Shown here: piece after piece, positions 17,009-26,435 of the stretch
Layout: every line of letters starts with the position of its first letter
Position numbering within the stretch: the stretch's first letter is position 1
NCBI GenBank assembly: GCA_963798775.1
Contig: CAWCUK010000008.1
Coordinates: 62,001-126,000 of the forward strand
DNA from: CAWCUK01 sp963798775
GTDB lineage: Bacteria; Bacteroidota; Ignavibacteria; Ignavibacteriales; Ignavibacteriaceae
Direction: 5' to 3'
DNA: 64,000 bases
Translations under genes and position numbers: made by a program
Notes under the pieces: model-generated
The model's input: only the letters and a program-made list of their open reading frames with translations
Told to the model about the DNA's origin: nothing
The model's database searches: none

Positions 17009-17803
17009 ATGAAATTTTTTCTTCCTATACTTATTTTAACTTTTTCAATTTTATTCACTTCATGTAAAAAAGATTCACCTACAGCACCGGCACCTGTAGA
17101 GGGCACTGCTGTAATAAAAGGGAAAGTAAAACTTTTAAATGAATCACCGGCTTACGGCGCGAAAATAGAACTGCGAAATTTATCAACAAATTCAGTCGGA
17201 TATGATACGTGCGGGTACGACGGAACATTTGAGTTTGATAAACAACTCAGCGGCAGTTATTCAATATATTTTAAAGGCACAAGTGATTTAAATTCGGCAC
17301 AATCTACAATAACGGTAAAAGATGACGAAGAGAAATCTCAAGATCTTTATTTGAAATATAAAAAGCTTGATGATTTTGCCGCGATAATCATAAATACGGA
17401 TGTTATTTTTATGAAATTTCAGCCGGAAGGAGCGATGATCGGGAATAATTATGAATCGGTTGATCATTTTTCCGGATTTTATAGCAGAGATATTAATAAT
17501 GAATCAACTTTAAGCTGTATGATTTATAAAATTCCGGACACTCTAAATTGGCAGAATCCGGGAGTTGAATTAACGGCCGATTATATTCGCGCCAATTTTG
17601 AATATTTAACAGAAGTAGATGAAAAGCCATCTCAATTCAGCGGGCATGAAATAGATTTTAACGGTGACGCGGTACCGGTTATACTTTCTAATCCTAAAAA
17701 TGGTTTTGCGTTTGTAAAAAAGGATAATGAGGGGAAAACATTGAAAATTCCTTGTACCGATTTTATGAATAATGATTTCGGCTTAATGATTTTTTATAAA
17801 TAA
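17009..17803 (+). CDS. Lipoprotein with carboxypeptidase-regulatory-like domain
   Basis: Starting at ATG 17009 (AGGGG nine bases upstream) the protein has 264 residues. The lipobox is FTSC, followed by KKDSPTAPAP, a common Bacteroidota-type tether. Residues of about 35-110 form a beta-sandwich of the carboxypeptidase-regulatory or Ig-like type (GTAVIKGKVKLLNESPAYGAK, here given without its tail, then GYDGTFEFDKQLSGSYSIYF). The C-terminal part has no family I recognise. It probably sits on the outer membrane facing the periplasm or surface. It may be co-transcribed with the receptor gene upstream and help in ligand binding, but nothing in the sequence proves this. Confidence 0.7.
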   Translation: MKFFLPILILTFSILFTSCKKDSPTAPAPVEGTAVIKGKVKLLNESPAYGAKIELRNLSTNSVGYDTCGYDGTFEFDKQLSGSYSIYFKGTSDLNSAQSTITVKDDEEKSQDLYLKYKKLDDFAAIIINTDVIFMKFQPEGAMIGNNYESVDHFSGFYSRDINNESTLSCMIYKIPDTLNWQNPGVELTADYIRANFEYLTEVDEKPSQFSGHEIDFNGDAVPVILSNPKNGFAFVKKDNEGKTLKIPCTDFMNNDFGLMIFYK

Positions 17804-17863
17804 TTTTTCAGATACAGAAAATTTTATGTTGCAGCATATTTAGCGGATTAAAATTTAAATATT

Positions 17864-17894
17864 ATGTCCGGCGGTATTTCTAACAACCGGACAT
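17864..17894. terminator. Candidate terminator between convergent genes
   Basis: ATGTCCGG (17864-17871) pairs exactly with CCGGACAT (17887-17894). The hairpin lies between the lipoprotein gene ending at 17803 and the convergent gene ending at 17938. The flanking T/A runs are short. Confidence 0.5.
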
Positions 17895-17937
17895 TTACAA
17901 AAATTCAGAAACTTCCTCAACATAGCGTTTGATATAT

Positions 17938-18156
17938 CTAAATATTAGCTTCACCGGTTTTTCCGTATCCCATATTCTCAAGAATTTTACAAAGCGCAAA
18001 ACAAATAAGAAGAACCATCAAACTTTGAAATACTATAATGATTGGGATTGTTAAGAGTAAAAGGAAATTAACCTCAGCTTTTGAGAAAAATATTATTGAA
18101 ACAAAAGCGGAGAAAATAACATAAATAAAACTTGCTGTTTTAATAAGATCTAACAT
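17938..18156 (-). CDS. Small two-helix membrane protein
   Basis: This 72-residue protein has two predicted membrane helices (about 8-27 and 30-60) and a short charged tail ending MGYGKTGEANI. AAGAGGTG lies a few bases before the ATG, supporting translation. It follows the DUF2339-like gene by 23 bases on the same strand, so the two are probably expressed together. No family or function is recognised. Confidence 0.6.
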   Translation of the reverse strand: MLDLIKTASFIYVIFSAFVSIIFFSKAEVNFLLLLTIPIIIVFQSLMVLLICFALCKILENMGYGKTGEANI

Positions 18157-18179
18157 AATTCACCTCTTAAATTTAATCA

Positions 18180-19835
18180 TTACACAATTATTTTTTTATT
18201 ATTTAAAATTTGTCGTCTTTTCATTCTTCCGTAAATAAACGAAATAGAAATTAGGACACTGCCCAGAATTAAGAATGACATAATTTTATATATTAATTCT
18301 GAAGAAGTAAGCCCTAATACTGATACATAAATAATCGTCATTAACAAAGTTAATACAGCCATCCATCTATACTTTCTATTTTTTAACAATAAACTAAACA
18401 GATAATAAAATACCGCTACAGTAACCCATGATACAGCGATATATCCGGAAGGAATAATTTCAAATAACGCGAACGGAATAAACAATAAAGAGAGCAATAG
18501 ATAGGAATTTCTCATACGCTCGGTTTTAAGATCTAATGATTTTTTTTTCCAATTAAGAATTCTTGCGCTTACTAATGCGGCAATCCCGAAACTTAAACTA
18601 ACTACGGTCATATTTTTTACCGCGGTTAAATAAACTATAAATATTAAAAGGTAGATGAAAAAATTCGCGACAATAATAATTCTTGATTTATACCAAACCG
18701 CGGTTGAAATAACAATAAGGCTTTGCCAGCAAAGAAGGATAAGTGAATTTGCAAAATTAAACTGATATAAAATTGACGTACTTAAGGCTAAATAACCCGA
18801 CATAGCAAACAAGAACGTTAAATATTTACTTTTCTCTCGTTTCCAATAATACGCCGACTGCAAGAGAAAAATAATTGAGGCGGCTCCGAATATGATACTG
18901 AATGAAGAATAACTTCCGTTAAGCGTAATTGCTAACAAAAGCAGATAAAACATTATTACATTCAAAACATTATTAATTACTTTACTGGTTTCGTCACTCT
19001 TTTCTCCTCTTTCAATGAAGTACGCTGAACTAAAAATTAAAAAGTATAAAAACAAGAAAATAAAGTTGCTCTTCGGAACAATTATTTCTACAGTGTTTGA
19101 AATTGCCGGAAAATTAATAAACCAAAAAGCATGAGCGCAATAAGCAAGCAGAATGGCAAATCCTAATAATGACCGCCAGTTATATTTTAGATTTATATAA
19201 ACACTAACAGACGCGACTAAACATATCCATAAAAAAGTATAGTAAGCAGAATTACTCAGTATAGCGGAAGCAAATCCTATTACAACTGAAATAAAAGATA
19301 GAGATTGGGATTTAGAACGCAGGGCTAAAATTATGCTAAAAAGAAAGACAGCGTTTAATAAAACAAGTTCTAAAACAATGCTATGAATAATAGGAAAAGC
19401 GCCGGTAAAATGAAGTCTTACAATAGAAAAATAAAGAAGAATTACTGAACCGCCGGTTAAATAATTTACTAAATGCGGAACATTTTTCCCGATTAACTTC
19501 GGCAGTAATAAAAAAACGCCCGCGCAAATAAAACCGCTAAATACCGGAATTGTTTTCGGTATATCTTCTAGAGGCAAAAGTAAAAAGAAGATTATTCCGA
19601 TTATAAAAGCTATAATGCCAATTTTTGCGAACCAATATTGGCCAATTTTATATTCCAAATTTTCATCTTGTTCAATTTCCTCAATACTTCTGAAATGAAC
19701 ATCTGTCTTCTCTTCTATCTGTTCATCTAAGTTTAGATATTTTTCAACACGGGCAATTTTCTCTTCATGCCGTTTTAACCGATTCCATATTTCCTGCATT
19801 TCTAGTTCACTTATTTCACGCGTAACAGATGCCAT
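18180..19835 (-). CDS. DUF2339-like polytopic membrane protein
   Basis: This 551-residue protein has a short coiled-coil-like N-terminus (EISELEMQEIWNRLKRHEEK to about residue 45), then GQYWFAKIGIIAFIIGIIFF, followed by roughly 14 or more hydrophobic segments to the end. The sequence W-x-x-x-I-G near the first helix, the acidic linker and the density of helices fit the DUF2339 membrane family, whose function is unknown. AGGAG precedes the ATG. A small membrane protein gene follows, and the quinol oxidase operon lies just upstream with a gap of 58 bases, so co-transcription with it is possible. Confidence 0.78.
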   Translation of the reverse strand: MASVTREISELEMQEIWNRLKRHEEKIARVEKYLNLDEQIEEKTDVHFRSIEEIEQDENLEYKIGQYWFAKIGIIAFIIGIIFFLLLPLEDIPKTIPVFSGFICAGVFLLLPKLIGKNVPHLVNYLTGGSVILLYFSIVRLHFTGAFPIIHSIVLELVLLNAVFLFSIILALRSKSQSLSFISVVIGFASAILSNSAYYTFLWICLVASVSVYINLKYNWRSLLGFAILLAYCAHAFWFINFPAISNTVEIIVPKSNFIFLFLYFLIFSSAYFIERGEKSDETSKVINNVLNVIMFYLLLLAITLNGSYSSFSIIFGAASIIFLLQSAYYWKREKSKYLTFLFAMSGYLALSTSILYQFNFANSLILLCWQSLIVISTAVWYKSRIIIVANFFIYLLIFIVYLTAVKNMTVVSLSFGIAALVSARILNWKKKSLDLKTERMRNSYLLLSLLFIPFALFEIIPSGYIAVSWVTVAVFYYLFSLLLKNRKYRWMAVLTLLMTIIYVSVLGLTSSELIYKIMSFLILGSVLISISFIYGRMKRRQILNNKKIIV

Positions 19836-19893
19836 TCCAAACTCCTTTTAAATTTCACATAAGCAACACCTCAGAAATCGAAATTTTTGGAAA

Positions 19894-21345
19894 TTATTTT
19901 TCTATTTTTCTGATATAGAGGAATAAACCGAAAGCCAGAAAACTTATTGCGGCAACGGAAACACCAAGTCCTATTCTTCTAAAGTAATATTCATGAATAG
20001 CGGCATCAGCTTCATTTTTAATACTTGCCGTAACTGCCAATCCTTTATCTACAACCGGTTTAAATTTTTTCATATCAAAAGAATGAATGATTGTTCTGGC
20101 TTCTTGTTTAGCCTGGTTTACATCCCGAAGTTGAAATTTTTCCTCTGTAACTTCCATCCCTTTTTGTTCGGCTTCATCTAACAGACTTATCGCTGATTCT
20201 TTCGTTCTATCAAGACTATCGATTAATTTTTTCATTAAAAAAGCCGATTGATATCCCTTACTTTTTTTATCATTGTGGCAACTACTGCAGACAGCATTCT
20301 CATCGACACCAAGAAGTTTTTTTGTTGCTGTACTTATTTCATGATTACCGTGGCAAGTTTCGCATTCGGGTAAATCTAATTCATCAAATGCTTTCTTGTG
20401 AGGACTGTTAGAAAACAATTGAGAATTAAGCACATGGCAAGTCCCGCAAACTTGAGAAATGGAAGACACACCGGGAGGAGCTGCCGCATGATTTCCATGG
20501 CAATCATTGCATGCCGGCGCGCTCGGATCATTTTTTTCCAGCAGCGCAACTCCATGAACACTCTTCGAGTATTTTAAATACTGATCAGTCGGTATTTTAT
20601 ATCCCTTCATATATTCCGCATCAGCATGACATTTTGCGCAAGTACCGGGTAAATTAACAGCATAAACATTGCTTTTAATATCAGTCGCAGCTCTAATATT
20701 ATGGCTTCCGTGGCAATCCGCGCATTCCGCCGGCTTAGGATCTCCTTTTGCGTTAAGAATTCCATGTACGCTCGTTTTGTATTTTGTATATTGATCAACC
20801 GGCAACGATGGATTATACGATCTTATATAAACCGCGTTACTATGACATTTTGAACAAGTTTTAGTAATATTCAACGAATATACCGGTGACGCCGGATCAT
20901 TTACATGTTTAATTCCGTGGGTATTATGGCAGGTAGTACACTGTACAATTCTGGAGTTACCAGCTGTAGAAACCTTTCCGTGAACACTTTCTTTTAATAA
21001 ATCGAATTGATTTGTAGGAAGAGTTGACTTAAAACTTTTCATTTTTTTCACATCCGAATGGCAATTTACGCATGCATTAGTAATTTTATCACCATTTGGA
21101 ATTCCTATAAAACCTTTCGCGGGATTCATAGCGGCATCCATATCATCAGCTAAATAATCCCCTCCATGACAGCCGGCGCAGCTAATTCCTTTTAAATAAT
21201 GTACATCATTCGAAAAAAGTTTTGAAACTTGATCTTCCAGCATACTATGGCATGTATAACATTGATCTTCGCCGCTTATATTTCCAAAAGAATTTCCGGA
21301 GAGAATAAAAACCGCAGCAATTATTATGATAATAAAATTTTTCAT
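19894..21345 (-). CDS. Membrane-anchored multiheme cytochrome c (11 CXXCH motifs)
   Basis: This 483-residue exported protein has a signal peptide (residues 1 to about 20) and eleven CXXCH heme-attachment motifs: CYTCH, CAGCH, CVNCH, CTTCH, CSKCH, CADCH, CAKCH, CNDCH, CGTCH, CETCH and CSSCH. After the heme domain comes a charged, probably helical segment (about 365-450) and a single C-terminal membrane helix (SVAAISFLAFGLFLYI). Its ATG overlaps the cytochrome b stop by four bases, so it is part of the same complex operon. By position it replaces cytochrome c1 as electron acceptor from the Rieske centre on the periplasmic side. The repeated SVHG spacing segments suggest internal duplication of heme units. 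Confidence 0.93.
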   Translation of the reverse strand: MKNFIIIIIAAVFILSGNSFGNISGEDQCYTCHSMLEDQVSKLFSNDVHYLKGISCAGCHGGDYLADDMDAAMNPAKGFIGIPNGDKITNACVNCHSDVKKMKSFKSTLPTNQFDLLKESVHGKVSTAGNSRIVQCTTCHNTHGIKHVNDPASPVYSLNITKTCSKCHSNAVYIRSYNPSLPVDQYTKYKTSVHGILNAKGDPKPAECADCHGSHNIRAATDIKSNVYAVNLPGTCAKCHADAEYMKGYKIPTDQYLKYSKSVHGVALLEKNDPSAPACNDCHGNHAAAPPGVSSISQVCGTCHVLNSQLFSNSPHKKAFDELDLPECETCHGNHEISTATKKLLGVDENAVCSSCHNDKKSKGYQSAFLMKKLIDSLDRTKESAISLLDEAEQKGMEVTEEKFQLRDVNQAKQEARTIIHSFDMKKFKPVVDKGLAVTASIKNEADAAIHEYYFRRIGLGVSVAAISFLAFGLFLYIRKIEK

Positions 21346-22418
21346 GAGGACCAGCCGATTATTGTTAAAATTATAATAAACATTACAGCGAATAATCCGA
21401 GATAATTAATTTTTCTATTAACTATACCTTTTAAACTTTTACGATCCCAGAAAGGAACAAGCAGCCATAATAGGCCTGCTATACCAAATAAAAGAATACC
21501 AAATTGTTCTCCTTCAATAAATAGCATTTGGCCCGGTAAATATTTTAGAAATTGAAACATGAAAAGAAAATACCATTCAGGCCTAATACCAACGGGCGCG
21601 GAAGCAAATGGATCAGCTCTTAAACCTAATTCAGCGGGGAAAAATACAGCTAGAACAGCAATTATATTCAATACGATTAACCACAACAGCAAATCGCGGA
21701 GCATAAAATTGGGGAAGAACTTCATTGTTCTATGGTTATTATTTAATTTTTCAATTTCCAGAGGTTCACTCATTCCCTGCCGCTGCACCAGAATTAGATG
21801 AAGAGCAAGCAGAAGTGTAAAAATTCCGGGAAAAAGCGCTACATGAAAACCAAAAAATCTTGATAAAGTAGCGCCTGTAACATCATCACCGCCTCTTAAA
21901 AAAGTTTTTAACGGTTCGCCGATAACAGGAACCGCGGCTACAATATCCGTCCCCACTTTAGTAGCAAAAAAGGCTAGTTTATTCCAAGGGAGCAGATAAC
22001 CGCTGAAACCAAAAGCTAAAGTCATAAAGAATAAAAAGACCCCGGTAATCCAGGTAATTTCTCGAGGCTTTCTGTATGCCTTTTCAAAAAAGACGGAAAA
22101 CATGTGAATAAAAACAGAAAGCACAAAAAGATTAGCAGCCCAAGAATGCATTGAACGAATTAACCAGCCGAATTGAACTTTCGACATAATAAACTGTACA
22201 CTTTCAAAAGCAAGATCCGCGCTGCCTTTATAATAAAATAAAAGTAAAATTCCCGTTACAACCTGCAGTACAAAAAGGAACAGCGAAACTCCGCCGAAGT
22301 AGTACCAAACAGAATGACGATGTACGGGAACATATTTTTTTTGGATAAATTTCAATATATCATTTAAATCCAATCTATCGTCAACCCAGCTATAAATTTT
22401 TGTAAATTGCCTATTCAT
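21342..22418 (-). CDS. Cytochrome b of a quinol:cytochrome c oxidoreductase (b6-type spacing, fused)
   Basis: From ATG 22418 (GGAA six bases upstream) the protein has 358 residues and joins a b6-like N-terminal half with a subunit-IV-like C-terminal half in one chain. Heme histidine pairs are visible: HSWAANLFVLSVFIH with 13 residues between, and HVALFPGIFTLLLALH with 14 between, the latter being the b6-type spacing. The quinol-site motif PEWY occurs in GIRPEWYFLFMF. It passes electrons from menaquinol to the Rieske protein and across the inner membrane. It lies 10 bases after the Rieske gene and overlaps the multiheme cytochrome gene. Confidence 0.94.
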   Translation of the reverse strand: MNRQFTKIYSWVDDRLDLNDILKFIQKKYVPVHRHSVWYYFGGVSLFLFVLQVVTGILLLFYYKGSADLAFESVQFIMSKVQFGWLIRSMHSWAANLFVLSVFIHMFSVFFEKAYRKPREITWITGVFLFFMTLAFGFSGYLLPWNKLAFFATKVGTDIVAAVPVIGEPLKTFLRGGDDVTGATLSRFFGFHVALFPGIFTLLLALHLILVQRQGMSEPLEIEKLNNNHRTMKFFPNFMLRDLLLWLIVLNIIAVLAVFFPAELGLRADPFASAPVGIRPEWYFLFMFQFLKYLPGQMLFIEGEQFGILLFGIAGLLWLLVPFWDRKSLKGIVNRKINYLGLFAVMFIIILTIIGWSS

Positions 22419-22428
22419 ATTTTTCCGG

Positions 22429-22920
22429 TTAAATATTTTTTGAAATAAATAAATCTTCACCTTTAATATTAATTTTATAAGCCTCTAACGGGCGGGGCGG
22501 CGGCCCGGAAATATTTCTTCCCGTTAAATCATATTTCCCGTTATGGCAAGCGCACCAAATAACACCCATATCATTTCTATATTGCACCGTACAATCAAGA
22601 TGAGTACATACCGCTGAGAACGCTTTAAAATCGCCTTCTTTCGTTTTAATAAGAATTACCGGTTTATTCCCGAATCGAATAATTTTACCTTCATCATTTT
22701 GAAATTCGCTTATTTTGCCTGCTTTAACACTTGTCACTTCTACTTCAGTCTGTTTAGGCGGATTCAAATATTTTAGAATCGGGTATAAAATTGAACCGGT
22801 AAATCCTGTAAAACCTATAGTAAGTATTGTTCTTAAAAATCCACGGCGGGAGGCTTTTTCGGGGATAAGCTGATGATGAGTTTGAGATACTTGAATTTTC
22901 TTTTCAGTTGAAATTTCCAT
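22429..22920 (-). CDS. Rieske [2Fe-2S] protein of the quinol oxidoreductase
   Basis: This 163-residue protein has a twin-arginine type N-terminus (ASRRGFLRTILTIGF) that serves as export signal and membrane anchor. The cluster-binding motifs are CTHLDC (Cys about 105, His about 107) and CACHNG (Cys about 123, His about 126), with the partner cysteines of the stabilising disulphide at about 110 and 125, followed by GPPPRPL. It takes electrons from quinol at the periplasmic face and hands them to a cytochrome c. It is the first gene of the operon with cytochrome b and the 11-heme cytochrome. The ribosome site AGGGAAAG is clear. Confidence 0.95.
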   Translation of the reverse strand: MEISTEKKIQVSQTHHQLIPEKASRRGFLRTILTIGFTGFTGSILYPILKYLNPPKQTEVEVTSVKAGKISEFQNDEGKIIRFGNKPVILIKTKEGDFKAFSAVCTHLDCTVQYRNDMGVIWCACHNGKYDLTGRNISGPPPRPLEAYKINIKGEDLFISKNI

Positions 22921-23164
22921 TCTTTCCCTATTCTCTTTTTAATTGAATAAGGCGAATATCATACCAACTATTTATAAATTTTAAATATTAGGATTTTTAT
23001 TGATTTCGAAGGATTTTATAGAGGAATATTTTATAATTCCATTCTTTAAGTGGGACAGTTATTTCACATATTTTTCAGATAAACATTATAACTACTTTAA
23101 TAACATTGGCTTATAAAACAATTACGAAACTGTGAATTTTGAATTCTCACACACAGCTAAAAAT

Positions 23165-24553
23165 TTATTTCCTAAAATTATTTGTATTTATGTTATACGA
23201 TTTAAGAAGCCGGTGAATATTTCTTCTCGTCATTCCGGCTTCTAACGCAGCTTTAGTCACATTCCCTTTATATTTTTTCAATAGAAAAAGAAGATATTTT
23301 TTTTCTATGTCTTCAACAACTTTCTGTTTTACATCAGATAAATTTAAACCATTAAATAAAAAAGAATTTTCTTGCGCATCATGCAGATGAGGAGGCAGCT
23401 CATGTTTTGATATTTTTTCTTCTTTCGCCAGAGCAACCGCTCGTTCAATTACATTTTGAAGTTCTCTCACATTTCCGGGCCAGCTGTACAACTCAAATAA
23501 ATCAAGCACTTCTTCATTAAATCCGGTTATGGTTTTTTGATAAGAAGTAGTATAAGATTTCAAAAAATGTTCAGCAATCAGTCTTATATCGCCTTTACGT
23601 TCCCTTAAAGGAGGCAGATGGATATTAACAACATTTAAACGATAATATAGATCTTCTCTCAACTTCTGAGAAGCTAAAGCAGTTTGTATATTTTCGTTTG
23701 TAGCTGAAATTAATCTAATATCAACTTGAATTAATTCATTGCCTCCGACATGCCTCAGCTGCTTATCTTGAATAGTTCGAAGTAACTTTGACTGAAGCTG
23801 AAGCGGAAGCTCACATACTTCATCCATAAAAAAGGTCCCGCCGTTCGCGAATTCCAGGAGTCCGATTTTCTTTTTATTTGCTCCCGTAAACGCGCCTTTT
23901 TCATAACCAAATATTTCAGCTTCAAAAAGATTTTCTGGAAAAGCTCCGCAATTTACGGGCACAAACGGTTTTAATTTTCGTTTGCTATGAGCATGGATAC
24001 TTCTGGCAATAAGTTCTTTCCCCGTACCGCTCTCGCCTGTTATTAAAATATTCGCCTCGCTATCAGCAACAGATTCTACCATTTCAAAAACTTTTCTCAT
24101 TTGGGAACTGCAGCCTATGAGATTATCAAATTTAAATTTCTCCTCTAACTGCATAAGTAAATTGTTTCGCTCCAAAAATAAATTTCTGTGTCTGAGTGCT
24201 TTTTCTGTTACCATATTTATTTGTTCAGCGTCAAAAGGTTTTTCAATAAAATCAAAAGCGCCTAATTTCATTGCCGAAACCGCTCTATCAATTGTTCCAT
24301 ACGCGGAAAAAATTACCACCGGAATAAAGGCATCATATTTTTGAACCATTTCTAAAATCTGTAGCCCATCAATTTCCGGCATTAATAAATCGGTAAAAAC
24401 GATATCGATATTTTCTTCTTCCAAGATATTTTTTGCTTTTTGAGGATTTGATAAAAGGACGGCTTTACCGCCTTGCGCTTCAATTATTTTACCGCAGCCG
24501 CGCAGCATATCTTCTTCATCATCAATAACTAAAATTCTTGCTTTAGTTTTCAA
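23165..24553 (-). CDS. Sigma-54-dependent response regulator (NtrC type)
   Basis: This 462-residue regulator has a receiver domain (about 1-120; acidic pair DDEE, phospho-acceptor Asp about 55 in FTDLLMPE, Lys in EKPF), an AAA+ domain (about 143-370; Walker A GESGTGKE, sigma-54 contact loop GAFTGA at about 220-225) and a Fis-type helix-turn-helix at the C-terminus (GNVTKAALEAGMTRRNIHRLL). When phosphorylated it should activate RNA polymerase carrying sigma-54. The start codon is TTG with GGGG seven bases upstream. It lies 13 bases after the sensor kinase gene and directly before the quinol oxidoreductase operon, a candidate target. Confidence 0.94.
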   Translation of the reverse strand: MKTKARILVIDDEEDMLRGCGKIIEAQGGKAVLLSNPQKAKNILEEENIDIVFTDLLMPEIDGLQILEMVQKYDAFIPVVIFSAYGTIDRAVSAMKLGAFDFIEKPFDAEQINMVTEKALRHRNLFLERNNLLMQLEEKFKFDNLIGCSSQMRKVFEMVESVADSEANILITGESGTGKELIARSIHAHSKRKLKPFVPVNCGAFPENLFEAEIFGYEKGAFTGANKKKIGLLEFANGGTFFMDEVCELPLQLQSKLLRTIQDKQLRHVGGNELIQVDIRLISATNENIQTALASQKLREDLYYRLNVVNIHLPPLRERKGDIRLIAEHFLKSYTTSYQKTITGFNEEVLDLFELYSWPGNVRELQNVIERAVALAKEEKISKHELPPHLHDAQENSFLFNGLNLSDVKQKVVEDIEKKYLLFLLKKYKGNVTKAALEAGMTRRNIHRLLKSYNINTNNFRK

Positions 24554-24566
24554 AATAATTCCCCAA

Positions 24567-26285
24567 TTAATTTAGAGGTAATAAAATTTTAAAGGACGTA
24601 TATTTTCCGACTTCACTCGCGGCTTCTATTTTTCCTTTATGGCGTAATATAATTGCTTTAGAAATTGCCAGGCCCAAGCCCGTTCCATTATCGTGTGTTT
24701 TAGTTGTATAAAAAGGGTCATAAATTTTTTCTAAAACTTCATTCGGAATTCCCATTCCGTTATCAGTAATTTTTAACGAAATATAATTTATCTCCGTTTT
24801 GTTTATAGCACTAACACTTCTTTTTTCAATTTCCGCTTCAATTTTTATTTCCCCTTTCTGATCAACTGCATCAAAAGCATTATTTAGTATGTTTATTAAT
24901 ACTTGCTCAATCTGATCTTTATCAATAAAAACCGGAGGTAATTCAGGATTAATTCTATTTACCATATTTATTTGTTTCGAATGAAATCTTGGTTTAAGAA
25001 GATAAAGACAATCATCAAGCGATTTAGTAATTGACTGCGGTTTAGGATTAAAAGGCATACGCTGAGAATAATTCAGCAGACTTTTGGTGTACTTATTTAT
25101 TCTTTTAGTTTGATTTTTTATAATCATTAAATCTTCAATATATTTTGGAGGATAATCTTTTTGAAGATTTAGCGCATCAACATGAGAGGCGATAATTCCG
25201 AGCGGAGTATTTATTTCGTGAGCAACGCTGTCAACAAGTTCACCAATTGACGCTAGTTTTGCCGCTTGGTTTAATTGATCTTGAAAATTTTGCCGCTGCT
25301 TAAGAAGGCGATTTGTTTCTTCCGCACGGATTTTTTTTGCGTTAGTAAAATAAAGCAGTGAACCAAGCGATAAAATAACAATTAGAATAATTACGCCTAA
25401 TCCGAAAAAAAGAGTAAATTTTCCTCTTAAACTCGCCGTAACTTCAGGAAGAAAAGTTGAAACGGCTAAAATCCATTTTTCATCATTTAACTCAATAGGC
25501 ATATACGCCATTATTTTTGGCGGCTCATCACCTATAGTATATTCTCCGATAGACGCGCCTCCTTCAATCATTTTCTTTTGAATTGTAAAAGAAGAGTGGC
25601 AGGAAACGCAGTCATCCGATTTTTGAGTTATGCTTCTCAACAGCATTTCACTGTGGGTTGGATGATAAATTAATCTTCCGCTGCCTTCAAGAACCCAAGC
25701 AAAATCTCCCTCACCAAGTTTTAACGGGGCAACATATTTTTTAACAAGTATATCAAAATTGATAAGAAATCCTACATACTCTATTTTATTAATTGGTTTA
25801 AGCATAACAAAATAGAGTCCGCTTTCAGGACGATCTTTTTGGAGGGAATTAATCCTAGAAAACCAAATATCATTATTTGTAAAATGAAAATTATGATACG
25901 TAGATTTACTCGTAATCCAAGAAGGAAGTGTCCGGCCGACCGAGTAAATAATCTCACTATTCTTGTTGAAAAAGAAAATTGCTGTAACAATTTTTTCGCT
26001 GTAGTGGTTGTATATCAAATTGGAGCTTACTTTAACAGCCTCCAGATTAGATTTTTCTACATTGGGAAAATCCGCTAAAAATTGCAAATCCTGGTTCAAC
26101 TGGTTCAAGTAAATTTCTATACCGGAAGCCGCAGCTCTTACCATCTCCATTTGCTGCCGCTGATGACTTTCCTTCGCGTCATTTAAAGTATATTCATAAA
26201 TTTTGATAACGCTGAGAACGAAGATTATGGTGATAAGAACTGTACCCGTGATGAATAAAATCTTTATGATTTTATCTTTTTTCAA
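24567..26285 (-). CDS. Membrane sensor histidine kinase with c-type heme motif in the sensor domain
   Basis: This 572-residue kinase has a first membrane helix at about 8-30, a periplasmic Cache-like sensor domain at about 31-290 and a second helix at about 292-314. The kinase core follows: H-box SVAHEINTPLG with His about 356, N-box NILNNAFDA, DNGMGIP, and GTGLGLAIS. The periplasmic domain contains DDCVSCHSS at about 225-232, a CXXCH motif for covalent heme. This implies sensing of redox state, oxygen, NO or CO. The start is TTG; no in-frame ATG follows soon. It pairs with the sigma-54 regulator 13 bases downstream. Confidence 0.92.
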   Translation of the reverse strand: MKKDKIIKILFITGTVLITIIFVLSVIKIYEYTLNDAKESHQRQQMEMVRAAASGIEIYLNQLNQDLQFLADFPNVEKSNLEAVKVSSNLIYNHYSEKIVTAIFFFNKNSEIIYSVGRTLPSWITSKSTYHNFHFTNNDIWFSRINSLQKDRPESGLYFVMLKPINKIEYVGFLINFDILVKKYVAPLKLGEGDFAWVLEGSGRLIYHPTHSEMLLRSITQKSDDCVSCHSSFTIQKKMIEGGASIGEYTIGDEPPKIMAYMPIELNDEKWILAVSTFLPEVTASLRGKFTLFFGLGVIILIVILSLGSLLYFTNAKKIRAEETNRLLKQRQNFQDQLNQAAKLASIGELVDSVAHEINTPLGIIASHVDALNLQKDYPPKYIEDLMIIKNQTKRINKYTKSLLNYSQRMPFNPKPQSITKSLDDCLYLLKPRFHSKQINMVNRINPELPPVFIDKDQIEQVLINILNNAFDAVDQKGEIKIEAEIEKRSVSAINKTEINYISLKITDNGMGIPNEVLEKIYDPFYTTKTHDNGTGLGLAISKAIILRHKGKIEAASEVGKYTSFKILLPLN

Positions 26286-26383
26286 AACATAAATTCTCTT
26301 TGTTAATTTTTATTTTAATTCTTTTTACGGAATAAAACAACAAAAAGATTTTAACTAAAAATATTTTTGCCCGATACGCAAAA

Positions 26384-26413
26384 AAAAAGCCTCTCAAAAA
26401 AGAAAGGCTTTTT
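26384..26413 (-). terminator. Intrinsic terminator after the LarA-like gene
   Basis: Arms AAAAAGCCT (26384-26392) and AGGCTTTTT (26405-26413) flank a 12-base loop 23 bases beyond the stop at 26436. On the minus strand the stem runs into a T-tract. It separates the sugar-acid genes from the two-component genes. Confidence 0.85.
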
Positions 26414-26435
26414 AGTACAAATTATATTCAAGTTA

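Noticed and set aside
20376..20798. Short frames rich in Met and Cys within the multiheme cytochrome
   Set aside because: They are alternate-frame readings of the repeated CXXCH segments, with no independent support.
22921..23164. Possible sigma-54 promoter for the Rieske operon
   Set aside because: I searched the spacer on the relevant strand for the GG/GC pair of a -24/-12 promoter and found no acceptable match, although the neighbouring regulator is of the sigma-54 type.
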